Below, in pieces: positions 44,639 through 54,292 of a stretch of 64,000 nt of DNA (its first letter is position 1; each line of letters opens with the position of its first letter). The notes under the pieces are model-generated. The model was not told the origin of the DNA and made no database searches. It worked only from the letters and a program-made list of their open reading frames with translations. This stretch comes from Bacteroidetes bacterium UBA7674 (GTDB lineage Bacteria > Bacteroidota > Bacteroidia > Chitinophagales > Chitinophagaceae): positions 1 to 64,000 of the forward strand of contig DLHG01000002.1 of NCBI GenBank assembly GCA_002483105.1, given 5' to 3'. Both the position numbers and the translations under genes were made by a program.

Positions 44639-45679
44639 TTACTTAACCAGGTAGATGATTGTAGGGAAGTGGTCGCTATAGCCGTTTATCCAGTTGCTGC
44701 CATCATAAGAACGATGTGGTGTTCCTTTGTCCACGCCGAATTTTTGCGTCAGGAAGTCTTTATTAAAAACTTCCGATTTGTAATAATGCCAGCCGTTTAC
44801 ATCTTCTTTTAATAAAGTTCCGGAGATCATTATCTGGTCGAACAGATTCCACGCATTGTTGAATGAACCTGTGCCGATACCTTTCTTGTAATATGAGGTG
44901 AAAGGATTATACAGGTCATTACTTTTTACTTTCTCTTTATCTGATTTGGCGCCAAGTGCCTTGGTGATACTCGGGTCTATCGGGTCGTCGTTTAAGTCGC
45001 CCATAAGAATGACCTTGGTCTTCGGGTTCACCGTCATCAGGGAGTCTATTTTTTTCTTAGCTACGCCGGCAGCTAAAGCTCTCAACGGTGCAGTAGCAGA
45101 CTCGCCACCCCTGCGGGAAGGCCAGTGGTTGACAAATACATGTACTGTATCACCCGCGAGCGTGCCTGTTACATGTAATATGTCCCTGGTAGTAGGTTTT
45201 TCGTAGTTGCCTTTACCTTCTATATCCACAAATAGTGATTCCGAACCGGTAACTGTAAAATATTTAGGATTGTACAGCATTGCATTACTGATACCCCTTC
45301 TGTCGGAGCGGTAAAACCATACAAACTTATATCCCCTGTCTTTTATCTCCGGCTGGTTGACCAGGTAGGTAAGGGCAACATCATTCTCGATCTCCGCAAC
45401 ACCTATAATGGCCGGCCCGTCGGGAGTTACATCAGTTGCCAGTTTGGAGATGGCAAAAGCCATATTGTGTGCCTTTTGCGCATATACTTCCTTTGTGTAC
45501 CTGTTAGCGCCGGTGGGAGTAAAGTCTTCATCATTCCTGTTGGGGTCGTTTTCAGGGTCGAAATAGTTTTCCAGGTTATAGAATGATACCGCTATCACTT
45601 TATAGTTTTTTTTCTGGCTATAAGAATTATAACCGACAGCCATGCTGAAGGCGAGAAACACTATTGCTTTTTTATACAT
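44639..45679 (-). CDS. Secreted endonuclease/exonuclease/phosphatase (EEP) family enzyme
   Basis: 346 residues from the ATG at 45679, which opens a signal peptide (MYKKAIVFLAFSMAVGYNSY); the frame runs on upstream without support. EEP catalytic motifs are intact: FYNLENYFDPENDP, VAEIEND (metal Glu), RRGISNAMLYN, VNHWPSRRGG (His), LMGDLNDDP (Asp/Asn), LFDQIM, and the final YSDHFP His. The fold cleaves phosphodiesters or phosphomonoesters with divalent metal. There is no C-terminal sorting domain, unlike the second EEP gene at 51610, so it is probably periplasmic. It is divergent from the TonB receptor/DUF5689 operon with 199 bp between starts. Confidence 0.88.
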   Translation of the reverse strand: MYKKAIVFLAFSMAVGYNSYSQKKNYKVIAVSFYNLENYFDPENDPNRNDEDFTPTGANRYTKEVYAQKAHNMAFAISKLATDVTPDGPAIIGVAEIENDVALTYLVNQPEIKDRGYKFVWFYRSDRRGISNAMLYNPKYFTVTGSESLFVDIEGKGNYEKPTTRDILHVTGTLAGDTVHVFVNHWPSRRGGESATAPLRALAAGVAKKKIDSLMTVNPKTKVILMGDLNDDPIDPSITKALGAKSDKEKVKSNDLYNPFTSYYKKGIGTGSFNNAWNLFDQIMISGTLLKEDVNGWHYYKSEVFNKDFLTQKFGVDKGTPHRSYDGSNWINGYSDHFPTIIYLVK

Positions 45680-45833
45680 GGTCCTTATTTGGGAGCACAA
45701 AAAAACAAAATCGCTTAGCCCTAATCAGGCGATTCGAAATAAAAAACATAATGATAACATAAGGAAGGATTTACCGGACTACGGTATAACAATATGTTAA
45801 TCGTGTATTAACTCATTGCACAGGGGATGGTTA

Positions 45834-45841
45834 TAGTTTTG
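45834..45841 (+). promoter_or_regulatory. Candidate -7 box TAGTTTTG for the TonB/DUF5689 operon
   Basis: A perfect TAnnTTTG match 37 bp before the ATG at 45879. A TTG at 45816-45818 could be the -33 element but the spacing (15 bp) is short. Confidence 0.45.
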
Positions 45842-45878
45842 CACTTTCTTATAAGTTTTCAATTTTTTCTAATTTTTT

Positions 45879-48686
45879 ATGTTTCAAAAAGTACGATTGT
45901 TATTCACATTATTCCTTGGGATAAGTGTAGTAACACATGCGGAGGAAGACAAAGCCACAGCCATTGTGAAAGGGCACCTGGTCAATAAAAATTCAGGTAA
46001 ATCTGCCGCGGAGATACAGGTTATCCTTCCCGCGCAGAACCTGCTGACGGTAACCGACGGGCAAGGGGATTTTAATTTCAGCCAGGTGGCTTATGGCACA
46101 CATATGCTGATATTTACAGCGCCTAATATGAAGCCTGATACTTCTTCTATTACGGTGAATGCTCCCGTGGTCGACCTCGGTACTATTTATTTCACTCCGG
46201 AAGAAGCACCTAATTCTATCAATACTTTAGACATTCCTACCATAGCCCTTGACGAAGGCGCTGCCGGTAATAGCGGTGCAGATGATGATGGAAACAATAT
46301 GCAGAATGTCAGTGGTATGTTCACTGCTTCAAGAGATCCTTTCTTAAATGTTGCATCATTTGTTTTCGGTCCTAACAGGTTCCAGGCACGTGGTTACGAA
46401 CGTAATCAGCAGCAACTGCAGATCAACGGTGTATCTATGAACGACCTCGAAAATGACAATACTTACTGGAACCAATGGGGTGGACTGAATGATGTATTCC
46501 GTAGCAGGGATAATACTTATGGCCTGGCACCCTCTGAGTTTGGTTATGGAGGTATCAATGGTATGGTGTATTATGACGCAACTGCTGCCAATCAACGCAA
46601 ACAGACACGTGCTACTTATTCCCTGTCTAACCGTACCTATCGTAATAAACTGGCGTTTACCCACAGTACAGGTCTTATGAGCAATGGTTGGGCATATTCA
46701 GCATCAGTTTCCAAGCGTTGGGCAAAGGAAGGGTATGTAGAAGGCACTTTCTATGATGGTTATTCATTCTATGGCGCTGTCAGCAAGAAGATTAACGACA
46801 AACATGTACTCAATTTTACGGCATTTGGCGCACCTACTACGAGAGGTAAAAGTACGGGTGTAGTACAGGAAGGTTATGATCTTGCAGGAAGCAATTTTTA
46901 CAATCCCAGCTGGGGCTACCAGGATGGCGAAAAGCGTAATGCACGGGTTTCAGATGCATTCCAGCCGCAGCTCATATTTAATTATGAATACCATCCAAGT
47001 AATAAGACAAGGTGGAATACTTCTGTAGGATACCAGTTTGGCAAGAATAAAAATTCAACACTTGACTGGTACAATGGTTCAGATCCCCGCCCTGATTATT
47101 ACAGGTATTTACCGAGCTATTATAACATAAGCTACCTGGCTAATCCTACAGCCGTAGAAGACATTAAAGCTGAATTGCATGACAGTCCGGAAAAGTTGCA
47201 AATCAACTGGGACAGACTTTATCAGGTGAATTATACGAATAAGGAAACGATACCGGGAACTACCGATGTTGCTAACAGGTCTGTATATGTAGTAGCGAAT
47301 GATGTTGATGACCTGAAGAAATGGGTGTTTAATACCAATGTGGAACATTCAGTAAATGAACATATAGTATTATACGGCGGATTGAATTACATCAATCAAC
47401 GCACGGAGAGCTACCGTGAATTGTCAGATCTGCTGGGTGGCGACTATTATCTTAACTATAACCAGTTTGCTGAGCGCCAGTATGTAGGTAATGCTACTTA
47501 CAATCAGAATAACCTGAATGAAACCAGCCCAGTAGTAAAGGTAGGGGATAGATATTCCTACAACTATATTAACCAATTTAATAAAGCTACAGCATGGGGA
47601 CAAGGTACATTCACCTTTAATAAATTCGATTTCTTCTTAACAGCGAACGTGGGTGTGAACTCTTTCTACAGGGAAGGTGTATTCAAAAGCGGTTTATTCC
47701 CTGCAAACTCATTTGGCAAAAGCAAGGTGCAGAATTTCGCTATCTATGGCACAAAAGGCGGTCTGACATACAAACTGGACGGACGTAATTTCCTTTTTGC
47801 GAATGGTAACTATTCCGAAGATGCTCCGCTCATAGATAATACTTACATTTCTATACGCACGAGGGATTTTACTGTGAAGGATCCAACGACGGTTAAGACG
47901 AAGTCTTTTGAAGGTGGCTACCTTATGCGTGCTCCAAGACTGAATATAAGAGCAGTTGGTTATGCCACTGATGTAACAGATGCTACCGAAATGAAACGTT
48001 TCTATCATGACGACTACCAGACATTCGTGAGCTATGTACTTACCGGCGTGAACATGCGCTTTATAGGTACAGAGTTGGCCTTGGATGTAAAGGTGAGTCC
48101 GTCATTGAATGTTACCGGTGTTGCTGCGCTTGGCCAGGCATTTTATACGAACAGGCCTAAAGTGAGCATCTATAGGGATAATGATACGGCAGCGGTAGAA
48201 ACTACTAAGACAGCCTACATCCAGAACTACTATTTGGGAGTGGGGCCGCAATCAAATTACAACCTGGGCGTCACTTACCGTTCAAAACACTACTGGTCAG
48301 CTAATGTAAACTTCAGCTACTTCGATCGAAATTATGTTGATATTAATGCTGACAGGCGTACAGAAGAGGCCCTGGATGTAGTGTCACCGGGTAGCGCTCT
48401 ATGGAATGAGGTGCTAAAGCAGGAGAAACTACCGTCCGCATTTACCATTAACCTCTTTTTGAGCAAATCAATATTGTTGTCTAAGATCAGTAAGTCTTTA
48501 CCGTCAAACACATTCCTATATATCAGCCTGGGTGTTAATAATCTGTTGAATAATACGGATATGATCACAGGCGGATTTGAACAATTACGTTTTGATTATG
48601 GAGAAAAGGATACATCACGGTTCCCGAATAAGTACTTCTATGGTTTCGGCGCCAATTATTTCCTGAATGTTAGTTTGAAATTTTAA
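45879..48686 (+). CDS. TonB-dependent receptor of the DUF5689/nuclease locus
   Basis: 935 residues. Signal peptide (about 1-21), carboxypeptidase-regulatory-like domain (about 28-110, VKGHLVNKNSGKSAAEIQV), an acidic linker (GNSGADDDGNNMQN), a plug (FQARGYERNQQQLQINGVSM, EFGYGGINGMVYYD) and a long barrel ending ANYFLNVSLKF. Twenty-six bp later begins a surface lipoprotein gene, reminiscent of the SusC/SusD arrangement, but with DUF5689 in place of SusD. The locus is flanked by two secreted EEP enzymes, so the ligand may be nucleic-acid- or phosphate-derived; that is inference. Confidence 0.88.
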   Translation: MFQKVRLLFTLFLGISVVTHAEEDKATAIVKGHLVNKNSGKSAAEIQVILPAQNLLTVTDGQGDFNFSQVAYGTHMLIFTAPNMKPDTSSITVNAPVVDLGTIYFTPEEAPNSINTLDIPTIALDEGAAGNSGADDDGNNMQNVSGMFTASRDPFLNVASFVFGPNRFQARGYERNQQQLQINGVSMNDLENDNTYWNQWGGLNDVFRSRDNTYGLAPSEFGYGGINGMVYYDATAANQRKQTRATYSLSNRTYRNKLAFTHSTGLMSNGWAYSASVSKRWAKEGYVEGTFYDGYSFYGAVSKKINDKHVLNFTAFGAPTTRGKSTGVVQEGYDLAGSNFYNPSWGYQDGEKRNARVSDAFQPQLIFNYEYHPSNKTRWNTSVGYQFGKNKNSTLDWYNGSDPRPDYYRYLPSYYNISYLANPTAVEDIKAELHDSPEKLQINWDRLYQVNYTNKETIPGTTDVANRSVYVVANDVDDLKKWVFNTNVEHSVNEHIVLYGGLNYINQRTESYRELSDLLGGDYYLNYNQFAERQYVGNATYNQNNLNETSPVVKVGDRYSYNYINQFNKATAWGQGTFTFNKFDFFLTANVGVNSFYREGVFKSGLFPANSFGKSKVQNFAIYGTKGGLTYKLDGRNFLFANGNYSEDAPLIDNTYISIRTRDFTVKDPTTVKTKSFEGGYLMRAPRLNIRAVGYATDVTDATEMKRFYHDDYQTFVSYVLTGVNMRFIGTELALDVKVSPSLNVTGVAALGQAFYTNRPKVSIYRDNDTAAVETTKTAYIQNYYLGVGPQSNYNLGVTYRSKHYWSANVNFSYFDRNYVDINADRRTEEALDVVSPGSALWNEVLKQEKLPSAFTINLFLSKSILLSKISKSLPSNTFLYISLGVNNLLNNTDMITGGFEQLRFDYGEKDTSRFPNKYFYGFGANYFLNVSLKF

Positions 48687-48712
48687 TAAACGAAAAATAT
48701 AAAATAGATATA

Positions 48713-50131
48713 ATGAAAAAGATTTGTGTAGTGCTTTCAATGATATTAATCAGCACTTTGTCGATAGTTTCGTGTGTAAAGAAAGATTTTGATGCTCCGC
48801 CGGATATGTCGGGTTATGACCCCCAGATACCGGTAACGATGAGTCTTGCCCAATTAAAGGCTGTTCAGCAACTGAAGGAAATAACAGACGATGTAGTGGT
48901 GTATGGTGTGGTGACGGCTGATGACCGTTCCGGTAATTTTTACAAACAAATAGTGATACAGGATTCTACCGGCGGTATGACCATACTGATAGATGGTAAT
49001 AGCTTGTACAACGATTATCCTATAGGAAGGAAGATATACATCAAGTGTAAAGGTCTATACCTGGGTAACTATAACGATCTGCCTCAGCTTGGATATACTC
49101 CTGATGAAACAGGTGCAGTGTCAGGAATACCTATTACTATACTGGATAACTACATAGTAAAAGCAAACCATCCTAATACCATTACCCCGAAAGTGGTTTC
49201 TCTATCAGAAGTTGCAGCAGGAAATGTCACTTTGTTGAATACTATCATTACTATTAAAGATGTAGAATTTGATTCTACTCAAGTATATAAGAAGTATGCT
49301 GATCCTGCTCCATCAAGCGGTACCAGCAGAACGGTAAAAAGCTGCGATGGCAGTTCTATTATCATCCGCACCAGTGGTTACGCTAAATTCCAACCTGTAC
49401 TTACACCGGCAGGCAGGGGTACACTTACAGGTATCTATACAATGTATAAAGGCACGCCTCAGTTGGTGATACGTGATACGAGTGATGTGAAGTTCACAGG
49501 TGTACGTTGCAATGGTGTGGAGATTACCCCACCAGCACCACCGGTAACAGTAAGTTTGAAGAGTATTCGTGATATGTATACAGGTACACCGGTTACCGTA
49601 ACTAATGCGAAGATAAAGGCTGTTGTGATCAGTGATAAGGCAGGCAACAATACATCCAGCGGGAAATTAATGACGATACAGGATGGTACTACAGGTATTA
49701 TAGTGTTCTTTAGCAGTAATCATAATTTTGCTATGGGTGATTCTTTGTTGATAGATATAAGTGGTGCTTCATTGTCAGAATATGGACAGGCGTTACAGAT
49801 CACTAATATTCCAAGTTCGAATGCTGAAAAAGTGGGTTCGGGTTTTGTTACCCCGAAGCAGATCACGCTTGCTGCGCTAGCTGCAGATTTCGAGGCCCAT
49901 GAGTCTACATTGGTAAAAATCGTTAATGCGACAGTAGCAGGCGGCGGTACATACCAGGGTAATAAGACATTGACTGATGGTTCAGGTGGCTCTATCTCTC
50001 TGTATACCACCTCTTCCGCTACATTCAGAAATGATAATGTACCAACAACGCCAAAGGCATTCACAGGCATAGTAGGGCAGTTCAATTCAACTTTGCAGTT
50101 ACAGATACGCAATCTGAACGATGTACAATAA
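48713..50131 (+). CDS. DUF5689 surface lipoprotein
   Basis: 472 residues. The N-terminus has a type II signal peptide with lipobox SIVSC (lipid-modified Cys about 21) followed by VKKDFD, similar to the charged export signal that sends Bacteroidota lipoproteins to the cell surface. The body has DUF5689 features: VTMSLAQLKAVQQLKEITDD, VVYGVVTADDRSGNFYKQIV, IQDSTGGMTILIDG, an OB-fold-like unit, then a second half with LKSIRDMYTGTPVTVTNAKI and MTIQDGTTGIIVFFS (a similar unit again). DUF5689 with OB-folds is often found next to EEP nucleases in this phylum. It lies 26 bp after the receptor and is probably the receptor's surface partner. Confidence 0.85.
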   Translation: MKKICVVLSMILISTLSIVSCVKKDFDAPPDMSGYDPQIPVTMSLAQLKAVQQLKEITDDVVVYGVVTADDRSGNFYKQIVIQDSTGGMTILIDGNSLYNDYPIGRKIYIKCKGLYLGNYNDLPQLGYTPDETGAVSGIPITILDNYIVKANHPNTITPKVVSLSEVAAGNVTLLNTIITIKDVEFDSTQVYKKYADPAPSSGTSRTVKSCDGSSIIIRTSGYAKFQPVLTPAGRGTLTGIYTMYKGTPQLVIRDTSDVKFTGVRCNGVEITPPAPPVTVSLKSIRDMYTGTPVTVTNAKIKAVVISDKAGNNTSSGKLMTIQDGTTGIIVFFSSNHNFAMGDSLLIDISGASLSEYGQALQITNIPSSNAEKVGSGFVTPKQITLAALAADFEAHESTLVKIVNATVAGGGTYQGNKTLTDGSGGSISLYTTSSATFRNDNVPTTPKAFTGIVGQFNSTLQLQIRNLNDVQ

Positions 50132-50151
50132 TCACCTTTATATTCCGGTAC

Positions 50152-50188
50152 AGCGCTTCTTTATAATTTCTTAAAGAAGCGCTTTTTT
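50152..50188 (+). terminator. Terminator after DUF5689
   Basis: A 12-bp perfect stem AGCGCTTCTTTA / TAAAGAAGCGCT (50152-50163 with 50172-50183) leads into a run of six T. It separates the receptor/DUF5689 pair from the next T9SS gene, which would need its own promoter or read-through. Confidence 0.9.
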
Positions 50189-50276
50189 ATTGTGCATGCC
50201 GGGTAATAATTTGATAACCTTAAAATTTAGTTGTGGTTACATTAAGTAAAGACATTTGCACCACAAAACAGAAATT

Positions 50277-51290
50277 ATGAAGAAATTATTTTTACTCTTT
50301 GCTATCGGCACTATTACTACCGGCGTAAACGCTCAGTACAACTCTCTTACCTTACCCGGTCAGAGTTATACGCAGAATTTCAATAACCTATCGTCAGGTC
50401 TGCCTGCAGGCTGGCATGTGTTCACTGAAGCTAGTGCTACAGACCTGGGAAGATATTGGGATACTTCGGCAACTAAGTTGCTTTTAACACCTTCGGCCAC
50501 GGGGTCTACCCGTACTAACTGGAACAGTACCACCGGTAACTTCCGCAATGTTGCTTCTGCCAATGGTCAGGTATCTTCTTTAGACTCATTAGGTCAGTTA
50601 GCTGCTACGGATCGTGCACTTGGTCTGCGCCAGGTAGGCGCTACTAATGCAGCATTCCCTAATTCCGATTCCGGAGCATCATTCTCATTGAAGATAGAGA
50701 ATACTTTACACAGGGGTGATTTCGCGCTTACTTTTGAGTTGCAATCACTGGATGCAACATCTCCCCGTACTACTACATGGACTGTTGACTACGGCATAGG
50801 AGCTGAACCTACAACATTTACGCCTGTGACTGCTACCGGCACAATGACAACAGGTGGAAGCGCTTTTACCAATAACACAGTAACAGTTGATTTCGGTACT
50901 GATTTAGACAGTCTTACCGGCCCCGTTTGGATACGTGTTGTCGCTATTGATCCTACAACCGGTTCCGGCAACCGTACCACTACAGCTATAGATGATTTCG
51001 CTCTTACATACTATGCCAGCCCGTTGGCTGTAAGCAATGTAAAGAATGAAGCCTTGTCTTTCTATGTAATGGGTACTGCAACGGCTAATAATATCAACCT
51101 TGGTGGAATGGCTTCAGGTAGATATTTTGTAAGTATCTATGATATGGTTGGCCGTACCGTTTATACAGAAAACACTACAGCTGCAAATTCAGCGATCAAT
51201 ATCACTAATGCTGGTCTGCAAGCTGGCTTATATGTTGTTAAGATAAGCAACGGCCAGCAATCAGGTATTGTAAAAATGAATGTTCAATAG
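50277..51290 (+). CDS. T9SS type A secreted protein of the DUF5689 locus
   Basis: 337 residues from the ATG at 50277, where the signal peptide MKKLFLLFAIGTITTGVNAQ begins (a TTG at 50256 would add seven residues). The middle is a beta-sandwich that resembles the discoidin/jelly-roll proteins often placed beside DUF5689 genes: YTQNFNNLSSGLPAGWHVF, RALGLRQVG, FALTFELQSLDATS, VWIRVVAI, TTAIDDFALTY. C-terminal type A CTD: RYFVSIYDMVGRTVYTEN, LQAGLYVVKISNGQQSG. It may bind the substrate at the cell surface. The ligand is not deducible. Confidence 0.82.
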   Translation: MKKLFLLFAIGTITTGVNAQYNSLTLPGQSYTQNFNNLSSGLPAGWHVFTEASATDLGRYWDTSATKLLLTPSATGSTRTNWNSTTGNFRNVASANGQVSSLDSLGQLAATDRALGLRQVGATNAAFPNSDSGASFSLKIENTLHRGDFALTFELQSLDATSPRTTTWTVDYGIGAEPTTFTPVTATGTMTTGGSAFTNNTVTVDFGTDLDSLTGPVWIRVVAIDPTTGSGNRTTTAIDDFALTYYASPLAVSNVKNEALSFYVMGTATANNINLGGMASGRYFVSIYDMVGRTVYTENTTAANSAINITNAGLQAGLYVVKISNGQQSGIVKMNVQ

Positions 51291-51320
51291 TCACGGTTAA
51301 ATACAAATAGTAGTCAATGA

Positions 51321-51352
51321 AGTCCCTGCATCAATAGATGCGGGACTTTTTT
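51321..51352 (+). terminator. Terminator after the T9SS gene
   Basis: AGTCCC and GCATC pair with GATGC and GGGACT around an AATA loop, with one bulged T; a run of six T follows. The bases 51353-51563 hold nothing I recognise. Confidence 0.88.
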
Positions 51353-51563
51353 GTTTTGAATGGCCCGTCGTGAGTTGTTCTGATAGATAATCGTTCAATC
51401 AACTGCCGGTCGTATTGATAGGCTTAATGCCGGCAATTGTTCCTGGTGCCTGAGGCATGTGATGAGTTGTGAATAGAGGCTTGGTCTATAGCTATGAACA
51501 TCGTAGTGTGTTGCCTGCAGGCGTATGATCCTGTTTGTTGCCTGTTATTGTGAATAGATAACA

Positions 51564-51588
51564 AAAGGCCTCCATTGCGGAGGCCTTT
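51564..51588. terminator. Terminator for the minus-strand EEP gene
   Basis: AAAGGCCTCC pairs perfectly with GGAGGCCTTT (51564-51573 with 51579-51588) around ATTGC. It lies 21 bp beyond the stop of the minus-strand gene at 51610. Confidence 0.88.
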
Positions 51589-51609
51589 ATTAGCATATGG
51601 TAAACGATA

Positions 51610-52878
51610 CTAGTAATTTACAACCCTTGAGAAATAAGAATAACCATTAGGTGCTGAAAGACGTAGAATATAAATGCCCTGTGCCAACTCATTCAGCTTG
51701 AAAGATTGAAATGAATTGCCTGAATCAATAATAGTATTATCGGAAAATTGCTTTCTGCCATCTATGCTAAATAGTTCTACTGCAACTGTTTCACCTTTTA
51801 GTTGGTTGTCAAATAGGATAGAGAGTGTGTTATTTGCTAAAGGATTAACTACTGTAGTGTTGTATGTAATACTATTGAAACTAGCTGTGCTGTTAGGGTC
51901 GTTAACTTGTATCTTATAGTCGGCTACTACGGGAAGGTGGTCCGACATTTCATACAATGCCTGTATTACGTTGGTCGGAGCTGATGTATTAACAGGCATA
52001 TCTATCAAGGCGTCGTTTAAATGCAGGCCGTCTTGTCCAACTGCTTTGTAAGTGCCCGGGATATATTTCATTCCTGCCACATCTGTCATGATGTAGTTAG
52101 AGACCAACTGAAAATCGAAGCGGTCATCCAGGCCGCCATTTACACCGCCATCTGATAGTTGTGCTGTTCTGGTAGCCTGTGTGTGGATAGCGGCGAAGCT
52201 GTTGTCTCCGTTCCAGTCGCCCGGCATATTAATGGGGTCGTATAGTTTTGCATTCGGGCTAACAGCATTGATGAGATTTTGATAAGCCTGCTCTGTGCTG
52301 GTGTATAAATTGAGGTCACCCATAAATATATAGTTTCCCTGTGTTCCGAGGCTATTCAGGTAGTTGACAACAGCCTGAGTTTCCTGGGCTCTTTGGGCTT
52401 CTTCCTGTGTGCCCTGGCTGGCTTTAAGATGTGCTATTATAACAGTCAGGAATACCGTGTCGTGTGGGACTGCAATGTTATCCTTGTAATATAGCTTGTA
52501 TGCAATGATATCACGAAGATTGTGGTAGATCGATTGCTCGCTCTTCAGGCCAAATTTGTCAGTTCTCCAGAAAAGCATATTGGTTTGCACCTCGTTGTTG
52601 GAGTTAATATAACTACCTTTTGTCCAGCCGCTACCCAGCACAGTGGTCAACAGGTGTTGGGAATGGGCAGCGTTATTGTCTATTTCATTCGCTCCAATTA
52701 TGTCAGGCTGAATGTGTTGCACTATGGTTGTAAGCCGCGGGTCTTTATATGAGTATTGATTGGCACTGTTTCCGTAGTTGAGCAGGTTGTACTGCATGAT
52801 CCGGATAGTATCTGTTTGTGCCGATAATGAGCGTGATGTAAATAGGGCAAGTATAAAGATCCTTAAAACTAGCTTCAT
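51610..52878 (-). CDS. T9SS-secreted endonuclease/exonuclease/phosphatase enzyme
   Basis: 422 residues with a signal peptide (MKLVLRIFILALFTSRSLSAQ). EEP motifs: RIMQYNLLNYGNSA, IIGANEIDN (metal Glu), TNMLFWRTDKF, VIIAHLKASQG (His), IFMGDLNLYTS, LDDRFDFQLVS (active-site Asp) and MSDHLPVVADY. The last 80 residues are a type A T9SS domain (VAVELFSIDGRKQFSDN, LAQGIYILRLSAPNG), so the enzyme works at the surface or outside. It is convergent with the T9SS gene at 50277 and, with the EEP gene at 44639, brackets the receptor/DUF5689 operon. DNA, RNA or other phosphodiesters could be the target. Confidence 0.88.
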   Translation of the reverse strand: MKLVLRIFILALFTSRSLSAQTDTIRIMQYNLLNYGNSANQYSYKDPRLTTIVQHIQPDIIGANEIDNNAAHSQHLLTTVLGSGWTKGSYINSNNEVQTNMLFWRTDKFGLKSEQSIYHNLRDIIAYKLYYKDNIAVPHDTVFLTVIIAHLKASQGTQEEAQRAQETQAVVNYLNSLGTQGNYIFMGDLNLYTSTEQAYQNLINAVSPNAKLYDPINMPGDWNGDNSFAAIHTQATRTAQLSDGGVNGGLDDRFDFQLVSNYIMTDVAGMKYIPGTYKAVGQDGLHLNDALIDMPVNTSAPTNVIQALYEMSDHLPVVADYKIQVNDPNSTASFNSITYNTTVVNPLANNTLSILFDNQLKGETVAVELFSIDGRKQFSDNTIIDSGNSFQSFKLNELAQGIYILRLSAPNGYSYFSRVVNY

Positions 52879-53129
52879 GAATGTTATTTAAAAATAAACG
52901 GCAAATTTAGGCAGAAATAAAGCCCGTCTTTCTTTGGTAGCCAAAACTTAATATTAAATATACTGTTTTAATATCCTTTACACTTTCTTAATATTCACTA
53001 CGGATATTACAACAGCTTACAATTTCTTCACGATTTCTTCTGATTTTGTTGACTTTAAACCGTCTTTTGACTGTTTTTTACTGCTGGCAGACAGACTTTC
53101 TTTGCACTTAAACAACGCTATGAAACGAA

Positions 53130-54044
53130 ATGAGTACACTAATGAATCTACCCGACAAGGTAGTATTAAGTGCTGAGCATATCGTAAAGCTGCTTCAGAT
53201 AAAACGGGTAGGTAAATCCATAATCAGCAAACTCCATGAATTGTTACTAGCATCAACATTGGGTAGTATTACTGAGGATATTCTTTTTGATGCTTTAATG
53301 GATAACGCAGATGTGCTCTGTATTCCGGGGCTCACAAAAGCCGATATTTTTGAAGGCTTTGTAAAAGGTGAGATGCTATTGGCTGAGAGTGATAAAATGA
53401 ACATCCGGATCATTTCCTATTTTGATAATGTATATCCTTCATCGTTGAGGCTAATAGAGTCGCCACCGCTTATTCTTAATCTGATAGGAGATCCAAACCT
53501 TCTTACATTACCATCAATAGCATTGATAGGTACGAGAAAACCATCAAACTATGGTAAATTGATAGCAGGGCAATTGGCAGCATACCTGATCGGCCGTAAT
53601 TTGAGTCTTGTTACAGGCATAGAATCCGGTTGCAATAGTATTGGGGCAAAGGCTTGTGTAGAGGCGGGAGGTAAGCTTATAGCAGTATTACCCACTGGCT
53701 TGGATGCGATCAATAATAAGGACTACAAAAAGATAGCAGAGAGCATTATTGAGAATGATTGCTGCATTGTTTCTGAGTACATGCTGGGATCCAAAGATCT
53801 ATCCTCCTTTCTGTCAAATAGAATGCGTCTTGTTACTGCGCTTGCCGAATCTGTTCTCGTCGTAGAAACAGATATAGATAGTGAAACAATGAAGCTCGCT
53901 CACACTGCACAGATTTATAATAAAAAACTATTTGCTTTTGATCATCCTGAAGACAAACTCAATGATAAGTCGAGGGGAAATCAATTGTTGATCAGCAGAG
54001 GTGATGCTATCAGTGTTAAGAATTACAGCGACATCTTGCTGTAA
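53130..54044 (+). CDS. Divergent DprA/Smf-like Rossmann-fold protein
   Basis: 304 residues. An N-terminal helical region with a helix-hairpin-helix-like stretch (LLQIKRVGKSIISKLHELL, VLCIPGLTK) leads to the DprA Rossmann fold: YPSSLRLIESPPLILNLIGD (101-121), ALIGTRKPSNYGK (131-143), LVTGIESGCNSIGAKACVEAGG, LIAVLPTGLDAINNKDY, IVSEYM, SNRMRLVTALAESVLVVET (229-247) and NQLLISRGDA. It departs from standard DprA: GID..AH is changed, the RNRiI loop is SNRMRL, the SGSLiTA segment is DSETMKLAH, and there is no C-terminal winged helix. It may be a competence factor or a DprA-like protein with another role. Monocistronic. Confidence 0.78.
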   Translation: MSTLMNLPDKVVLSAEHIVKLLQIKRVGKSIISKLHELLLASTLGSITEDILFDALMDNADVLCIPGLTKADIFEGFVKGEMLLAESDKMNIRIISYFDNVYPSSLRLIESPPLILNLIGDPNLLTLPSIALIGTRKPSNYGKLIAGQLAAYLIGRNLSLVTGIESGCNSIGAKACVEAGGKLIAVLPTGLDAINNKDYKKIAESIIENDCCIVSEYMLGSKDLSSFLSNRMRLVTALAESVLVVETDIDSETMKLAHTAQIYNKKLFAFDHPEDKLNDKSRGNQLLISRGDAISVKNYSDILL

Positions 54045-54081
54045 TTTATTTTTTACGTACTACTTATAATTGTTAGTGGTT

Positions 54082-54108
54082 ATCCGGAATTTACTAATTC
54101 CGGATTTA
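54082..54108 (+). terminator. Terminator after the DprA-like gene
   Basis: ATCCGGAATT (54082-54091) pairs perfectly with AATTCCGGAT (54096-54105) around TACT, then a short T run. It lies 38 bp after the stop codon. Confidence 0.75.
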
Positions 54109-54292
54109 TAGTGTTATGTCACGTTTGTTATTTTACATTATAGTAATGAGTTGCGGTTATTCACATGTTAAGTGTTAACATCAACATGTAAACTACGCTA
54201 CCCACAACCGATATATTCATATCATTAAGTTCCTTTCATCTGTTGGTAACAACGTACCTGCAATTTTACGGTTCACTTTAAAAAGGGTATTT

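Noticed and set aside
45879..48686. SusC/SusD glycan utilisation locus
   Set aside because: No SusD domain, glycoside hydrolase or sugar regulator is present; the lipoprotein is DUF5689 and the flanking enzymes are EEP phosphodiesterase-type.
53120..53176. Short upstream frame overlapping the DprA-like start
   Set aside because: 18 codons with no supporting signal; could be chance, and no leader-peptide logic is seen.
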